From Stieleria varia (GTDB taxonomy: Bacteria; Planctomycetota; Planctomycetia; Pirellulales; Pirellulaceae): 64,000 nucleotides of DNA. Position numbers and translations under genes: made by a program. The stretch covers positions 2,666,001-2,730,000 of the forward strand of contig NZ_CP151726.1 of assembly GCF_038443385.1 (NCBI RefSeq), in the 5' to 3' direction. The notes beneath the pieces are model-generated. The model did not search any database. It worked only from the letters and a program-made list of their open reading frames with translations, and was not told where the DNA came from. Below, one piece after another: positions 9,332-19,386 of the stretch. Each line of letters opens with the position of its first letter. The stretch's first letter is position 1.

Positions 9332-11774
9332 GGTGCCGTCCTCCGCGTGAATGATCCAACGTCCATGGTCCTGTTTTCAGTGGTGTCGCCGAAGATGAAA
9401 CGTGATAGCTGGCCCAGTATGCCAAGGCCTGCTCGGCAGCCAAGATCAGCGCCAGCAACGCCAACATGACCAACGTGATCGTTGAGCTGCCCGCCGTACT
9501 GACTTGCTCTGTGTAGTCCGCGCTGCTGGTGAATTTGATCTGCATCGGCAACAGGGACTGGACCAGCTCGGCTTGATCGGCACGCCTTAAGTCACCTTCG
9601 CCGACTCGGATGACCGAAGCCACCGGGATGACTTGGCCGTTCCCGTTGCTTTGAATCAAACCCCATTCAAAGACGCCCGGACGGAGCAAGTCGTCCACAT
9701 CGATGGCTTCGCTGATCAAACTATCGTCGGGTTGATAGGTCACCGCGACTTTGTCATCGCCGGCCTTCTCGCTCGCGGTCGCTTCGATGGGAACACGCGG
9801 TGGTGCGGTGCTGGGCGGAGCCAACTTTGTTTCAGGAAAATAATTGTTGGTTGCTAAGACCTTCTGCAGTGGCGCATCCACTAAACGTTGCGTCGCCGGT
9901 GCTGCCCCGCTCCACAGCGAAGCGTTCGTCAACAACAGAAACGGTACAAACGTCGGGTCGCCCGTCCAGTTGCTCCAGCCGCCATCGAGTCCGGTCAAGA
10001 TCGTCACCACCCGACCTTGACCGACCGTATGCTGGGTGACCAAAGGCAAGGTGTCGCGACGCGCCAGCACGGTACGAACACGACCGGCCTCGATCTCCGC
10101 TGGTGAATCCTCCTCGGCGGACGCCGTCTCCATCGCTGTCGTTTCATCCTCGGTTGGTTCGGCCGCCGGGACCAACGTCCATGACTGTGAAAGTCCGATC
10201 AGTGAGAGTGACGCGTCGCCGATGCTGCGTAGCGGATCAATCAAAGTGTCGGTGTCGCCAAAAACAATGTCTCCGCTCTTGCTCGAGTCCCCATCTGGCA
10301 ACTCAACCGTTTGCTCCAATGCGCGGGGCAGCAGTTGTCGATCGGTTCCAAGCAATACTCGGTTGTACGATTCGGCTTGGACATTGCCGCCCAAGAACCA
10401 TGCGATCCCACCGCCACGTTCGACATACGTTTGCAACGCCGCGGCTGCCGAATCCGTGACTTCAGGCAAATCCACCAGATAGATCGCGCGGTATTGGGCC
10501 AAATCGTCAAAGGTTGCCGATCGCAAGAACGCGGGTGCTTGGATGTCCGGGATCGCACCGATGCGGACTTGGCTCCCCGGATTCAGAACCGAACTGATGT
10601 GGTAGGCGCCGATGGCGTCGGGGTCCGAATCGATCACCAAAACTTTTGCGTCGCTGGACAGAGGCAGGGTGCACATCCGCGAATTGTCGATCGCCAACGC
10701 ATCGTCCGGCAGTGTGACTTCGATCGCATGCGTGCCGACTTCGTTGACAAATACCTGAAACGACTTGGTGACTTCAGCGCCGGGCGCCAGTGTCTCGATC
10801 ATCAACGCGGGCAACGACTCGACTTTACCGCTGACGGACTCGGCCACATTGATCGTCTGGACGTCTTCTCCGTATCGAATCACGCGGCAGCCCACCGCGA
10901 CGTTACTGACTTCCGACTGGCCATAATTCTTGATCGTCGCTCGTACCACAACGGGCACGCCGGCGACCCAAACATCCTGAACGGGGGTGACGTTTGTGAT
11001 CGCCAGATTACCGTCGGGTGTCGCCGCACAATCGATCATGCGGATTTCTGTCCCCTTGCCCTCGATCCCACGCATCGATTCGGCGATCCGCTCGGGAGTC
11101 GCCCAGTCGCGTGCGCGAAAATCGCTGGCGATGTACAAGTAACTCGTGTCGGCGGGGGTGGCGTTCATCAATTGAGCAGCCAAATCGATGGCGGCGATCA
11201 AATCGGTTCGCATCGGTGAGGCGGTGGTCGACATCACTCGTGAAATCAAGCGACCATCCGGGGTGATGGTCTGAGCGGACAAGTCCGCCGCGACGTCGCC
11301 CGATTCGTTTCCGCCGCGAACCGCTAACGCGGCACGACTGGCTCGCATCACCGTCAGCTGATGATTGCCGTCGTCGCCCGCCAACTGTTGCGTCAAAGCT
11401 TGCAGGGACTGCAGGGCTCGGCCGTATGCGGTGGCCGCTTCTCCGCCTCCGGCACTGCTGGAATCGCCCATCGAATAGCTGTCGTCCAAAATCACCACAT
11501 GATGCGTGGTCTGTCCGCCCAAGACACTCAACAACTGACGTCCTCCGGTCCATCCACACAACAGCGCGATCAACAACGCCGCGACCGCCAACCGTGCCAG
11601 CAGTAACAACAGTTGCCGCATCCGGATCCATTTTTTCTGCTTGCGATAACTGGCGAGCAAGAAATCCATCGCCGCCCAACGCTGCTTGCGATGGCGCAGC
11701 ATGTTGATCAGGTGGACCAACAAGGGCACCGCGACAAAGAAAAAGCCGGCGAGGAGGGCAGGATAAAGGAACAC
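9324..11774 (-). CDS. BatA-type aerotolerance regulator with VWA domain
   Basis: 816 residues starting at GTG 11774. Residues 1-75 carry the signature of the aerotolerance-regulator N-terminal domain: helix FLYPALLAGFFFVAVPLLVHL, basic loop HRKQRWAAMDFLL, then a second helix. A VWA domain follows with MIDAS DDSYSMGDSS at about residue 97. The middle portion is a beta-sandwich region, then a ThuA/amidotransferase-like segment, and a last transmembrane helix (about 770-790). It lies 24 bp after the DUF58 gene and overlaps the next VWA gene by 8 bp. The family partners MoxR ATPases; the client here is unknown. Confidence 0.85.
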   Translation of the reverse strand: MFLYPALLAGFFFVAVPLLVHLINMLRHRKQRWAAMDFLLASYRKQKKWIRMRQLLLLLARLAVAALLIALLCGWTGGRQLLSVLGGQTTHHVVILDDSYSMGDSSSAGGGEAATAYGRALQSLQALTQQLAGDDGNHQLTVMRASRAALAVRGGNESGDVAADLSAQTITPDGRLISRVMSTTASPMRTDLIAAIDLAAQLMNATPADTSYLYIASDFRARDWATPERIAESMRGIEGKGTEIRMIDCAATPDGNLAITNVTPVQDVWVAGVPVVVRATIKNYGQSEVSNVAVGCRVIRYGEDVQTINVAESVSGKVESLPALMIETLAPGAEVTKSFQVFVNEVGTHAIEVTLPDDALAIDNSRMCTLPLSSDAKVLVIDSDPDAIGAYHISSVLNPGSQVRIGAIPDIQAPAFLRSATFDDLAQYRAIYLVDLPEVTDSAAAALQTYVERGGGIAWFLGGNVQAESYNRVLLGTDRQLLPRALEQTVELPDGDSSKSGDIVFGDTDTLIDPLRSIGDASLSLIGLSQSWTLVPAAEPTEDETTAMETASAEEDSPAEIEAGRVRTVLARRDTLPLVTQHTVGQGRVVTILTGLDGGWSNWTGDPTFVPFLLLTNASLWSGAAPATQRLVDAPLQKVLATNNYFPETKLAPPSTAPPRVPIEATASEKAGDDKVAVTYQPDDSLISEAIDVDDLLRPGVFEWGLIQSNGNGQVIPVASVIRVGEGDLRRADQAELVQSLLPMQIKFTSSADYTEQVSTAGSSTITLVMLALLALILAAEQALAYWASYHVSSSATPLKTGPWTLDHSRGGRHHE

Positions 11775-11798
11775 TGGATGACCGTTTGAGACAGAAGC

Positions 11799-12716
11799 CT
11801 AATGCTTGAGCTTGGGTAATTTTTGGCGAGAGGAAAGGAACGACGCCAATACCGCGTCGAGTGATTGACTGGTGCGAACTTGCCAATAGTCGATGGACAA
11901 CCGACCACAGACCTTGCGAGTCTGCTGCAAGAATTCTTCTAACGCTTGGACGTATCCCTCACGCAGTGCACGAGGATTGCAGTTCAGGAAATCGTCGCTC
12001 TCCAGACCTTCGAATCGCGTCGCTCCGTCAAACGGAAAATCCAACTCGTGATCGTGCAGCACATGAAACAGCGAGACGTCGTGCCCTCGTGAGCGTAACA
12101 GCCGCAGGCCTTCCACCAACGAGTCGACTCCCAATAGATCAGACACCAGCACCACCAACCCGCGCCGCGGCAACGACTGAGCGACTTCCTTGCACACACG
12201 CACCAGATCCGTCCGTCCATCGGCTCCCACCGCATCGAGCTGCGCCAGGATTCGATTGAGCTGATGCTGATTGCTTTTGGCCGGTACGTTTCCACGGACT
12301 TTGGTGTCAAACGTGATCAAACCGCAAGCATCCTTTTGACGCAATGCGAGATATGCCAGCGAAGCAGCCAAGGAAGCCGAATAGTCAAACTTGTTCGACT
12401 CACCGTCGCCGTAGGCCATGCTGGCGCTCCGATCGACGATCAACGTCAAACGCAGATTGGTTTCTTCCTCATACTGTTTGATGTGCAACCGATCCTGACG
12501 CGCGTAGACTTTCCAGTCGATGTGACGGATCTCATCTCCACGCGCATACTGACGGTGTTGCAGGAACTCGATCGATTGCCCGAAGTAAGGACTTCGGTGC
12601 ATACCGGTCAAAAACCCTTCGACCACACGTCGCGCCGTCAGCTCCAGCCGACGGATGCGATCGGTGACATCAGGACGCAAATATTTTTTGGAACCGGGCA
12701 TCGCGTGATAGCTCAT
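11799..12716 (-). CDS. DUF58 domain protein
   Basis: 305 residues from ATG 12716; a second ATG at 12701 is equally possible. Either start overlaps the end of the moxR gene (by 47 or 32 bp), so the two are tightly coupled. The DUF58 core is clear: [20 protein letters not shown], then [17 protein letters not shown] with the invariant DxRxIDW-like motif, followed by a degenerate VWA fold with VDRSASM (DxSxS) at about residue 97. No transmembrane segment is visible, so it is probably cytoplasmic. DUF58 proteins are standard partners of MoxR ATPases in bat-type operons. Confidence 0.88.
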   Translation of the reverse strand: MSYHAMPGSKKYLRPDVTDRIRRLELTARRVVEGFLTGMHRSPYFGQSIEFLQHRQYARGDEIRHIDWKVYARQDRLHIKQYEEETNLRLTLIVDRSASMAYGDGESNKFDYSASLAASLAYLALRQKDACGLITFDTKVRGNVPAKSNQHQLNRILAQLDAVGADGRTDLVRVCKEVAQSLPRRGLVVLVSDLLGVDSLVEGLRLLRSRGHDVSLFHVLHDHELDFPFDGATRFEGLESDDFLNCNPRALREGYVQALEEFLQQTRKVCGRLSIDYWQVRTSQSLDAVLASFLSSRQKLPKLKH

Positions 12717-13734
12717 CTTCGGTGGTCGGAGTCGATGCAACGATGCGATCGATCACTTCGTCGCTCGTCACGCCGTCGCTTTCGGCGGCGAAGTTCACGA
12801 CCATGCGGTGACGCAACACTGGTTTGGCCAATTTCTGGATGTCTTCTACCGAAACATGAAAACGTCCCTCCAAGAGCGCGCGTGCTTTGCCGCCCAAGAT
12901 CAAGAACTGGACCGCACGTGGACCGGCTCCCCAGCCCACCAACTCGTCGACAAAGTCCGGCACGCCCTCACTGCCAACACGTGTCTGACGGACCAACGAC
13001 AACGCATAACGGACGACGTGATCACTGACGGGGACTTGGCGCACCAAATCCTGCAACCGCATGATTTCTTCCGCGGTCAGCACCGGCTGCACTTCAGCGA
13101 CTTTGACGCCCGTGGTCCGTCGCGCCACTTCGAATTCGTCGTCGAACGACGGGTACTCGACATAGACCTTGAACATGAAACGGTCCTGCTGCGCTTCGGG
13201 CAGCGGATACGTGCCTTCTTGTTCGATCGGGTTCTGGGTTGCCAAGACGAAAAACGGCGCAGGCAACGGGTGACGTGTGCGTCCGACCGTGACCTGACGC
13301 TCCTGCATGCCTTCCAGCAACGAAGCCTGCGTTTTGGGCGGCGTTCGATTGATTTCGTCTGCCAAAACGATGTTGGCGAATAGTGGACCCTGCATGAAAC
13401 GAAAGTCCCGATGCCCCGTGGCTCGGTCTTCTTCCATGATCTCGGTGCCGGTGACGTCGGCGGGCATCAAGTCCGGCGTGAACTGGATCCGGCTGAACGA
13501 AAGGTCGAGCGTTTTGGCCAGCGTGCTGATCATCAGCGTCTTGGCGAGCCCCGGCACGCCTTCGAGCAAAACGTGACCCTGGCTAAAGAGCCCGATCAGG
13601 ATCTCCTCGATCACATCTTGCTGTCCGACAATGATTTTCCCCAGCTCCTGGGCGATCTTTTCTTTGGCCTCGTTCAATCGTCCGGCGTCGGCCGGGCTGA
13701 TTCCCTGAGTGTCGGCCGCGTCGTCTGCGGACAT
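12670..13734 (-). CDS. moxR: MoxR-family AAA+ ATPase
   Basis: 354 residues. Start ATG 13734 is preceded by AGGA seven bases upstream. Walker A is GVPGLAKT (residues 59-66), Walker B is IVLADEIN (about 122-129) and sensor 1 is [21 protein letters not shown] (the usual MoxR signature). The lid domain ends in [16 protein letters not shown]. MoxR ATPases act as chaperone-like remodelling enzymes for VWA-domain proteins or metal-cofactor insertion. Here it is first in the operon followed by DUF58, BatA, VWA and DUF4175-like genes, the classic arrangement. The promoter should lie in the 240-bp gap upstream, where no clear consensus was found. Confidence 0.93.
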   Translation of the reverse strand: MSADDAADTQGISPADAGRLNEAKEKIAQELGKIIVGQQDVIEEILIGLFSQGHVLLEGVPGLAKTLMISTLAKTLDLSFSRIQFTPDLMPADVTGTEIMEEDRATGHRDFRFMQGPLFANIVLADEINRTPPKTQASLLEGMQERQVTVGRTRHPLPAPFFVLATQNPIEQEGTYPLPEAQQDRFMFKVYVEYPSFDDEFEVARRTTGVKVAEVQPVLTAEEIMRLQDLVRQVPVSDHVVRYALSLVRQTRVGSEGVPDFVDELVGWGAGPRAVQFLILGGKARALLEGRFHVSVEDIQKLAKPVLRHRMVVNFAAESDGVTSDEVIDRIVASTPTTEDELSRDARFQKIFAS

Positions 13735-13972
13735 TCAATATCCTAAATTTTGGCAACAGGTCGATTCAAAACACATGATGATTTGCCCGCTGAGGGGCGC
13801 CACGGAAGTCCCCAGGATACCACGGCGGCACGTTTTTGGCGTGGTCAACCCTGCCGCAAGGCAGCCATCCGGTACGAATCGGCCCTGAAAATGGTTTCCG
13901 CAGCGGTTTTTGTACCCCAAAAGAGCGTCCAGCGGATTGTAACCGCGGGGCCAGACATGTCCTCTGATGGGC

Positions 13973-14629
13973 CTACCGTTTGCCACCAAATGCAGCCAAG
14001 GCGGCAGCTGCGTCCTGACGTTGCAACAAGTGAATCGAGCGTGAATCCGGATCCAGGCACGTTTCGTGCAGCGTCTCATCGTTCATGCTGGCCAACCCCC
14101 GGTAGCGGCGTTTGGAGTACGCAATCCCCTTGGCATCCAACGCGTCGCGAAGTTTGTGGTAGTGCTCGTCCGTGTAAGCGTGCAGCGTGTCACTGTACCC
14201 ACGCGCCGAAATCTCAAACAGCGGTGGCTGAACCACCGCCAAACGGTTGGCATCGATCAGGGGACGCAGCATCCGGTCAAAGAAAATCAGCATCAACGCA
14301 CCGCAATGAATCCCGTCGGCGTCCGGGTCGAACAACAAGATCACGCGTTGATAACGCATCGCGGTCAAATCAAACGCGTCGCCCCAGCCTGTCCCCAACG
14401 CTTCGACCAGCTTGGTAAAAAGCTGGTTCTTTTCGATCGATTTCACGCTCGCCTTGGCCGCATTCATCGGCTTTCCCTGCATCGGCAGGACGGCTTGAAA
14501 GCGGCTGTCACGAACCCGCGCCACGGTCTTGGACGCCGAGTCACCCTCCACCAGAAACAACTCCGCACCGCTGTCGCCGCCGTGCAGTTCACAGTCCACG
14601 AGTTTCGTCGGTCGAACAATGAAGGTCAT
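13973..14629 (-). CDS. TOPRIM-only GyrB/ParE-like protein (lacks ATPase half)
   Basis: 218 residues from ATG 14629. It aligns by eye with the C-terminal half of type IIA topoisomerase B subunits: KLVDC, then ELFLVEGDSASKT (catalytic Glu in EGDSA) and RFQAVLPMQGKPMN. Next is RVILLFDPDADGIHCGAL, where the DxD metal site is retained in a variant DPDADG. It ends with PPLFEIS and YRGLASMNDETLHETCLDP, matching the usual KGLGEMN...LDP ending. The GHKL ATPase and transducer domains are absent. Upstream there are only palindromic repeats, no N-terminal half. It could be a functional standalone TOPRIM protein or a truncated remnant; intact motifs favour function. No partner A-subunit gene is visible nearby. 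Confidence 0.75.
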   Translation of the reverse strand: MTFIVRPTKLVDCELHGGDSGAELFLVEGDSASKTVARVRDSRFQAVLPMQGKPMNAAKASVKSIEKNQLFTKLVEALGTGWGDAFDLTAMRYQRVILLFDPDADGIHCGALMLIFFDRMLRPLIDANRLAVVQPPLFEISARGYSDTLHAYTDEHYHKLRDALDAKGIAYSKRRYRGLASMNDETLHETCLDPDSRSIHLLQRQDAAAALAAFGGKR

Positions 14630-15006
14630 AAGGCCGAGTGGTGGGGCGAGTGGCGAAATCAAATGCGATGCACAAAGATTAAACCATCCCGTTTGACAAA
14701 TCAGGTCACCACACTACCGTTTCTCATTGTCGCTCGACTTTTCAAGTCGATGACGCTGATTATTGTCGCTCGACTTTCCAAGTCGATGGCGGGCGGAACC
14801 GTTTCACTCGCCAACGCCATACGCGTCCGCAGCGGAATCCGTCGGTAGTGCTTTTCACGTCACCCATGTCGATGACGTTCAGTGATGACTCTGAGCGTTG
14901 ACGCTATCGACTTGGAAAGCCGAGCGACGATGAGTCGTGTGACGGAAACCTGTTGTTTTCAGACAGAATCGATTCTCCGTCTCTCCCACCCAACCAAGAT
15001 CCAACC
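14630..15006. repeat. Intergenic gap with three copies of a short hairpin repeat
   Basis: Two direct copies of a 27-bp repeat at 14726-14752 and 14762-14788 contain CGACTTtTCAAGTCG-type hairpins (CGACTT pairing with AAGTCG). A third, inverted copy lies at about 14906-14930. No gene was found in the gap. It separates the TOPRIM-only gene and the DUF1289 gene, which are divergently oriented. Confidence 0.7.
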
Positions 15007-15213
15007 GTGCCACTCATCGAATCACCTTGTACCGGCGTTTGCACGTTGAACACCGTCGGCGTTTGCCAAGGTTGCGGGCGCACCCGCGGAGAAATCGGAG
15101 CGTGGTCCGTTTGCAGCTCCAAAGAGCAACGCGAGATCGTCCATGCTGCTCGACAGCGTTTGAACGGCATCAAACAGGAGCCACAAACCACTCTCGATCA
15201 ACGAGACACTTGA
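15007..15213 (+). CDS. DUF1289 small cysteine-rich protein
   Basis: About 68 residues from GTG 15007; a TTG start at 14953 would add 18 poorly conserved residues. The core SPCTGVCTLN...GVCQGCGRTRGEIGAW carries four cysteines in the CxxxC...CxxC pattern typical of DUF1289, probably a metal site, followed by the EIxxW element. DUF1289 proteins are small, cytoplasmic and of unknown role, sometimes encoded with redox genes. No operon partner is evident. The start codon is uncertain because no strong ribosome binding site is visible. Confidence 0.75.
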   Translation: MPLIESPCTGVCTLNTVGVCQGCGRTRGEIGAWSVCSSKEQREIVHAARQRLNGIKQEPQTTLDQRDT

Positions 15214-15838
15214 CCCCGCACGTCAGCCTTTCAAGGCCTGGGCTTTTAGCGTCTTTGTACTGAGCGTTAAACCATGAAGCACACTGGCGTTTACCCGTTG
15301 CAAAGGAGTTGCAGACATGTCATGGATCGCTACGTAGACATCACGCTCCGCCGTGATGCGGTGCGATCAAGCGGGTTGCCATCCAGAAAACGTCGTCGGC
15401 CGTTGGGTGTCAAACGAAGCTACTACCGGCAACTCCAACTCTCCAATCAACTGTTCGACATGAAAAGAATTGTTGCTGCCTATGACCGTGAAGCGGTCTC
15501 AGACGGTAGCCGGCGATAGAGCGCAGCGATCATCGCCGGTTGAGTCGGCCTGACGCGAACCGACCCCGCAGGGTGTCGCAGCCATGATTCCGAGAAGTCT
15601 GCGACACCCTTCGGGGTCGATTCAACATGGTTGTCGCATACCACGGGTGCGCCTTCGGCGACCCGTGGCTACCTTCTGCGATCCCTCGCGGGATCAATTC
15701 GCACTCACGAATCAGTACCCATACAGATGGGTAAACAAAGACGTCAGCAATACATTTCACGTTCCGAGCAGGATGGCTACGTAGATGTTAAAAAGCCCTG
15801 GCCCTTCCAGGCTGACATCCTCCCCATCAACCCCGCCC
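15214..15838. other. Intergenic region with three clustered hairpins
   Basis: No credible gene. The open frame at 15274-15519 has no domain signal. Three palindromes lie close together: a 21-bp imperfect stem (15561-15581 against 15599-15619) built on GGGTGTCGCAG; a hairpin at 15641-15668 (CCACGGGT against ACCCGTGG); and GATCCCTCGCGGGATC at 15680-15695, which also occurs near 25631. They resemble REP-type repeats and could terminate or stabilise transcripts of the convergent flanking genes. Confidence 0.6.
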
Positions 15839-17770
15839 TCAATAAACCCAACGCACACCGGCCAGGAACGAATTCACGGCCGAGTTGCTGTTGAATTGGC
15901 CTTGGTATGCGGTCGTCAATTGTCCGCCCAGCAAGAACCCCAGGTCGGCTTGCACTCGGACAATCGCCCAGTCGGTCCCCGCCGTGACGCCGCGATCCAC
16001 CAAAGGGCCGACCGTTCCTGGATCGGAAGCGATTTGGCTGAACATGGTTTCCGATTCGTCGAGATACTCGTGCAGCCACCCCAGTCGAATCCGAGTGCTT
16101 GCCGGTCCTAACGCCGTCGCACCATCCTGACTGATGCCCAACCCTAGCACGCTACGCAACGAGTCGCCTGCGCCTCCGCCGCCGGAGAGAGCAAAGTTCA
16201 TATCGCCCGTTTCCGCATAGGGGTCGATTTCCACACGTGTGCCGTGAAGCCCCAAGTAGGGATTCCATGCGACACCTTTGCCCACCATCACGGTTCCGGT
16301 TTCGAAATAGCCAAACTGCGTGGAACCATCAAACGAGCTTTCAGCGAACGTAGACCCGGTAAAAGCGTCCAAGGAACGACGGACGTCATAATTCTGCATG
16401 CCCGCCCCACCGGCCGCCAACGCATAGAGGTTCTGTCCGATGTATTCTACCGAGCCGCCCATTCGATAGGACTCGATGTCCGCCGTTTGATCGACGCCAC
16501 GTGCGTCCAAGTTGCCGCCCGACAGGTGGGCAAACGTGTGGGCAGAAAATCCTCCACCACTGCTGACTCCACAGCCCAATTCCAAACCACCGACCTCATG
16601 TCGATATCCCAGCGTCTGACAATCGTCGCGATCGACATGGGCGACCAAGCCGTAACCTCGGACCCATGGCATCAACATCGGCTCGCCAGCTTGTCCGTCT
16701 GCTTGCAGCAACACCCGGTCACGCACCGATTCCAGGTTGGTTTGGATGTGATTGATCTCGGCGCTGAGCAACGAAGCATAGATCGATCCCGAAAGCTGAT
16801 CGACCGCCAGCGTTACTTGCGCAGCCGAACCGTTGCGCAGATCCGCGATGACAACGTCGGGACCGACAACCGTTCTTAGATCATCCAACGCAATCGCCGC
16901 TGCGGTCTGATTGCATCCGTCAACGAAACCGGCAAAGCTCAATCCGTTGTCCCGGATCATCAGTCCGAATTGTGTCGCCGGCATTGTTGCATCGGTAGCG
17001 GCCTCCAAGAACGGATTGTTGGGCAGTTGATACACGTCCGCTGCATTGGCAAACGTGCCGACGATCGGATTGGTCGACTCCACCAGAACAAACTGTTGCG
17101 TGACCTCAAATTGATCGCCAACAAAATTCGGTGTCAGCGTCGCGCCGGTCACATCCACCGTGCCGTCGACGTCGACCAAATCGCGGGTCGGCATGCTGCT
17201 GGTTGCGGAGATGTCCGACTGCAATTCGCCACCAGACAGATCCAAATCCCCGGTGACATTCATTGTCCCTACGGTCCCAGCAGCGGCGCTTGCCCCGGGA
17301 GCCAAGATCCCTGCGATGTCCATGTTCGCATCGACCTGCCCCTCGCCAAAAATCGTCGTGCCGGCACTGGCGATGATGTCCGCATCGGGCGACGGTGCTC
17401 CGGTGGTCACGATGTTCAAACCGCTCGGGTCAACGGTTCCCCCATTGAAGGTCAGCGGTGCCGCGACGCCGTCTCGATCAATGATCACGGCGGCGACGTT
17501 GGAATTGAAAAACGAGATGTCGCCGGTCAAGGTCGGCAAATCGCTCAACAGCGTGATCGTCGACGAGGGTCCTGCGATGTCAAACACGATTCGGTCGCCG
17601 GATGCCGCCGTCGACAGCGCTTCCCGTAACGAACCCGCCCCCGAGTCTGCATTGGTCGTGACCGTGATGTCCGCCGCCGATACCGCGGAGGCGACAAACG
17701 CCAATCCGAGGAAAGCAAGCAAGCCGCGGCGTTTTCGCAGTGGATTGTTACGAGGACGTGTCGTATGCAT
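15839..17770 (-). CDS. Autotransporter beta-domain surface protein
   Basis: 643 residues from ATG 17770, chosen because it starts a clean signal peptide (basic RKRRG, hydrophobic core, cleavage near VSAAD) and has AGGG upstream. An upstream in-frame ATG at 18004 is unlikely. The first 100 mature residues resemble CSLREA-type repeats (TNADSGAGSLREAL). A glycine- and aspartate-rich beta-helix-like passenger follows (to about residue 330). A C-terminal region of about 270 residues has alternating hydrophobic strands, ending in the aromatic VRWVY typical of outer-membrane beta barrels. This fits a type V autotransporter. It is divergent from the beta-propeller gene at 17958. Confidence 0.8.
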   Translation of the reverse strand: MHTTRPRNNPLRKRRGLLAFLGLAFVASAVSAADITVTTNADSGAGSLREALSTAASGDRIVFDIAGPSSTITLLSDLPTLTGDISFFNSNVAAVIIDRDGVAAPLTFNGGTVDPSGLNIVTTGAPSPDADIIASAGTTIFGEGQVDANMDIAGILAPGASAAAGTVGTMNVTGDLDLSGGELQSDISATSSMPTRDLVDVDGTVDVTGATLTPNFVGDQFEVTQQFVLVESTNPIVGTFANAADVYQLPNNPFLEAATDATMPATQFGLMIRDNGLSFAGFVDGCNQTAAAIALDDLRTVVGPDVVIADLRNGSAAQVTLAVDQLSGSIYASLLSAEINHIQTNLESVRDRVLLQADGQAGEPMLMPWVRGYGLVAHVDRDDCQTLGYRHEVGGLELGCGVSSGGGFSAHTFAHLSGGNLDARGVDQTADIESYRMGGSVEYIGQNLYALAAGGAGMQNYDVRRSLDAFTGSTFAESSFDGSTQFGYFETGTVMVGKGVAWNPYLGLHGTRVEIDPYAETGDMNFALSGGGGAGDSLRSVLGLGISQDGATALGPASTRIRLGWLHEYLDESETMFSQIASDPGTVGPLVDRGVTAGTDWAIVRVQADLGFLLGGQLTTAYQGQFNSNSAVNSFLAGVRWVY

Positions 17771-17957
17771 GTTAGGCCCTGTAGGAGTGGTGACGATCAT
17801 TACATCGGCGCACTGGCGTGCCGTCCCCCCTATAATCGCGACCACACACACCGCCCCACCCACGACGAGGCGCGTATTCGGTATGAACGTTACAGATTCA
17901 CAACGTCCAAGCGATTGATCAGCTCGCCACGCCCAATCGCTTCCTTTTTTCGCACCC

Positions 17958-19247
17958 ATGTACGCACAGAGAAATCCTTCCATGCGATGTTTTCCGTCGA
18001 TCATTCTCTTGGCTCTGGCTTGTTTCCTGGAAATCCATTCCCCCGTCGCAGCCGAAGATTGGCTGCGGTTTCGCGGGACCGGCGGTCAAGGCATCGCCCA
18101 GGGTGAAGCACCGATCAAGTGGAATGCCAGCGACAATGTTGTGTGGAAATGCCCGTTGCCAGGAGCCGGTTCGTCTTCACCAATCGTCGTCGGTGATCGC
18201 GTGATCGTGACGTGCTATTCCGGTGCGACCGGCGAAAACGCATCACGACAAGTGGTATGCGTGGACGCAAAGACAGGTCAGCAGCTTTGGGCACACAGTG
18301 TTTCTGCCCCCAACGTCGAAGACGACTACAACGGATTCTTGACCGAACACGGCTACGCCAGCGGCTCACCGGTCTCCGATGGCACAAACGTGTACGCCTT
18401 CTTTGGCAAAGCCGGCGTGATCGCTTTGACGCTCGACGGGGAAAAGCTTTGGCAACGTAACGTGGGCACGATGTCCAGCAACCGTCGCTGGGGTTCAGGT
18501 TCCAGCGTCGTGCTGGCGGACGACATCTTGATCGTCAACGCGGCGGAGGAAGCCCGAGCGATCTTGGGACTCAACAAGCTCGATGGCAGCACAGTATGGA
18601 AGGCGGAGTCCGATTTGCTGGAGCTTTGTTTTGCCACACCCGTGATCGTCAACGGCGCCGAGGACGTGAGCGAAGCCGTGATCGCGATGCCCGGCGAAGC
18701 ATGGGGGATCAACACGCAGACAGGCAAGTTGCGTTGGTACTACGAAACAGGCACCGGCGGAAATGTCAGCCCCAGTGTGGTCGTCGGCGACGACGCGTTT
18801 TACACCTTCGGCGGATACCCCCAGCAGCAGTCCATCGCCATCCGACGCGGCGGACGCAAGGACATCACGCAGTCGCATCGCTTGTGGGAAAGCCGCGACA
18901 GCAGCTATGTCGCCACGCCGCTATACCACGACGGACATTTGTACTGGGTCAGCGATCGCGGGCAAGCCTTTGTGATGGACGCCAAGACCGGAGAGGTCGT
19001 CACGCGAAATCGGTTGTCGGGACTGCGTGACGGCGGTCGCCCCGTGTACGCTTCACCGGTTCTTGCCGGCGAGCACTTGTACGTCGTCACGCGACGTAGT
19101 GGGACGTTGGTGTTCACTGCCACACCGGAAATGAAACAAGTCGCACTCAACGAGCCCTTGGACGAGTCGCAATTCAACGCCACCCCGGCGATCGTCAACG
19201 GAAAGATTTATCTACGCAGCGACACGGCGTTGTACTGCGTCCAGTAA
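17958..19247 (+). CDS. Secreted PQQ-like beta-propeller repeat protein
   Basis: 429 residues from ATG 17958, or 421 from ATG 17982, which opens the signal peptide directly (MRCFPSIILLALACFLEIHS, cleavage near VAAED). The mature protein begins WLRFRGTGGQGIAQGE, the usual opening of planctomycete PQQ-like beta-propellers. Repeated blades of the form DAKTGQQLWAH, LDGEKLWQRNVG, TQTGKLRWYYETG and DAKTGEVVTR follow. The fold resembles BamB and quinoprotein dehydrogenases, but no catalytic or PQQ-ligand set is recognisable, so an enzymatic role is not claimed. Expected location is periplasmic. A strong palindrome follows at 19273 and may serve as terminator. Confidence 0.85.
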   Translation: MYAQRNPSMRCFPSIILLALACFLEIHSPVAAEDWLRFRGTGGQGIAQGEAPIKWNASDNVVWKCPLPGAGSSSPIVVGDRVIVTCYSGATGENASRQVVCVDAKTGQQLWAHSVSAPNVEDDYNGFLTEHGYASGSPVSDGTNVYAFFGKAGVIALTLDGEKLWQRNVGTMSSNRRWGSGSSVVLADDILIVNAAEEARAILGLNKLDGSTVWKAESDLLELCFATPVIVNGAEDVSEAVIAMPGEAWGINTQTGKLRWYYETGTGGNVSPSVVVGDDAFYTFGGYPQQQSIAIRRGGRKDITQSHRLWESRDSSYVATPLYHDGHLYWVSDRGQAFVMDAKTGEVVTRNRLSGLRDGGRPVYASPVLAGEHLYVVTRRSGTLVFTATPEMKQVALNEPLDESQFNATPAIVNGKIYLRSDTALYCVQ

Positions 19248-19272
19248 ACAGAACACGTAGTTGCGTCTCTCA

Positions 19273-19369
19273 GGACGTGCGGAAAATAACCTATGTGGCT
19301 TGGGCACTCTTGCCCGAGAGATCGCGGACGGGCAAGAGTGCCCATCCTACTATTGTTTACCGCACGTCC
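19273..19369. repeat. 97-bp palindromic repeat, possible bidirectional terminator
   Basis: Ends GGACGTGCGG and CCGCACGTCC are perfect 10-bp inverted repeats. Inside, GGGCACTCTTGCCCG pairs perfectly with CGGGCAAGAGTGCCC across a 12-base loop. It lies between the convergent propeller gene (plus) and opgG (minus). The nested structure resembles a REP/MITE family. Terminator use is inference from its position. Confidence 0.8.
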
Positions 19370-19386
19370 CCCGAAACGCGAAACAT

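Noticed and set aside
15274-15519. 81-codon plus-strand frame
   Set aside because: No recognisable domain, no ribosome binding site, basic random composition.
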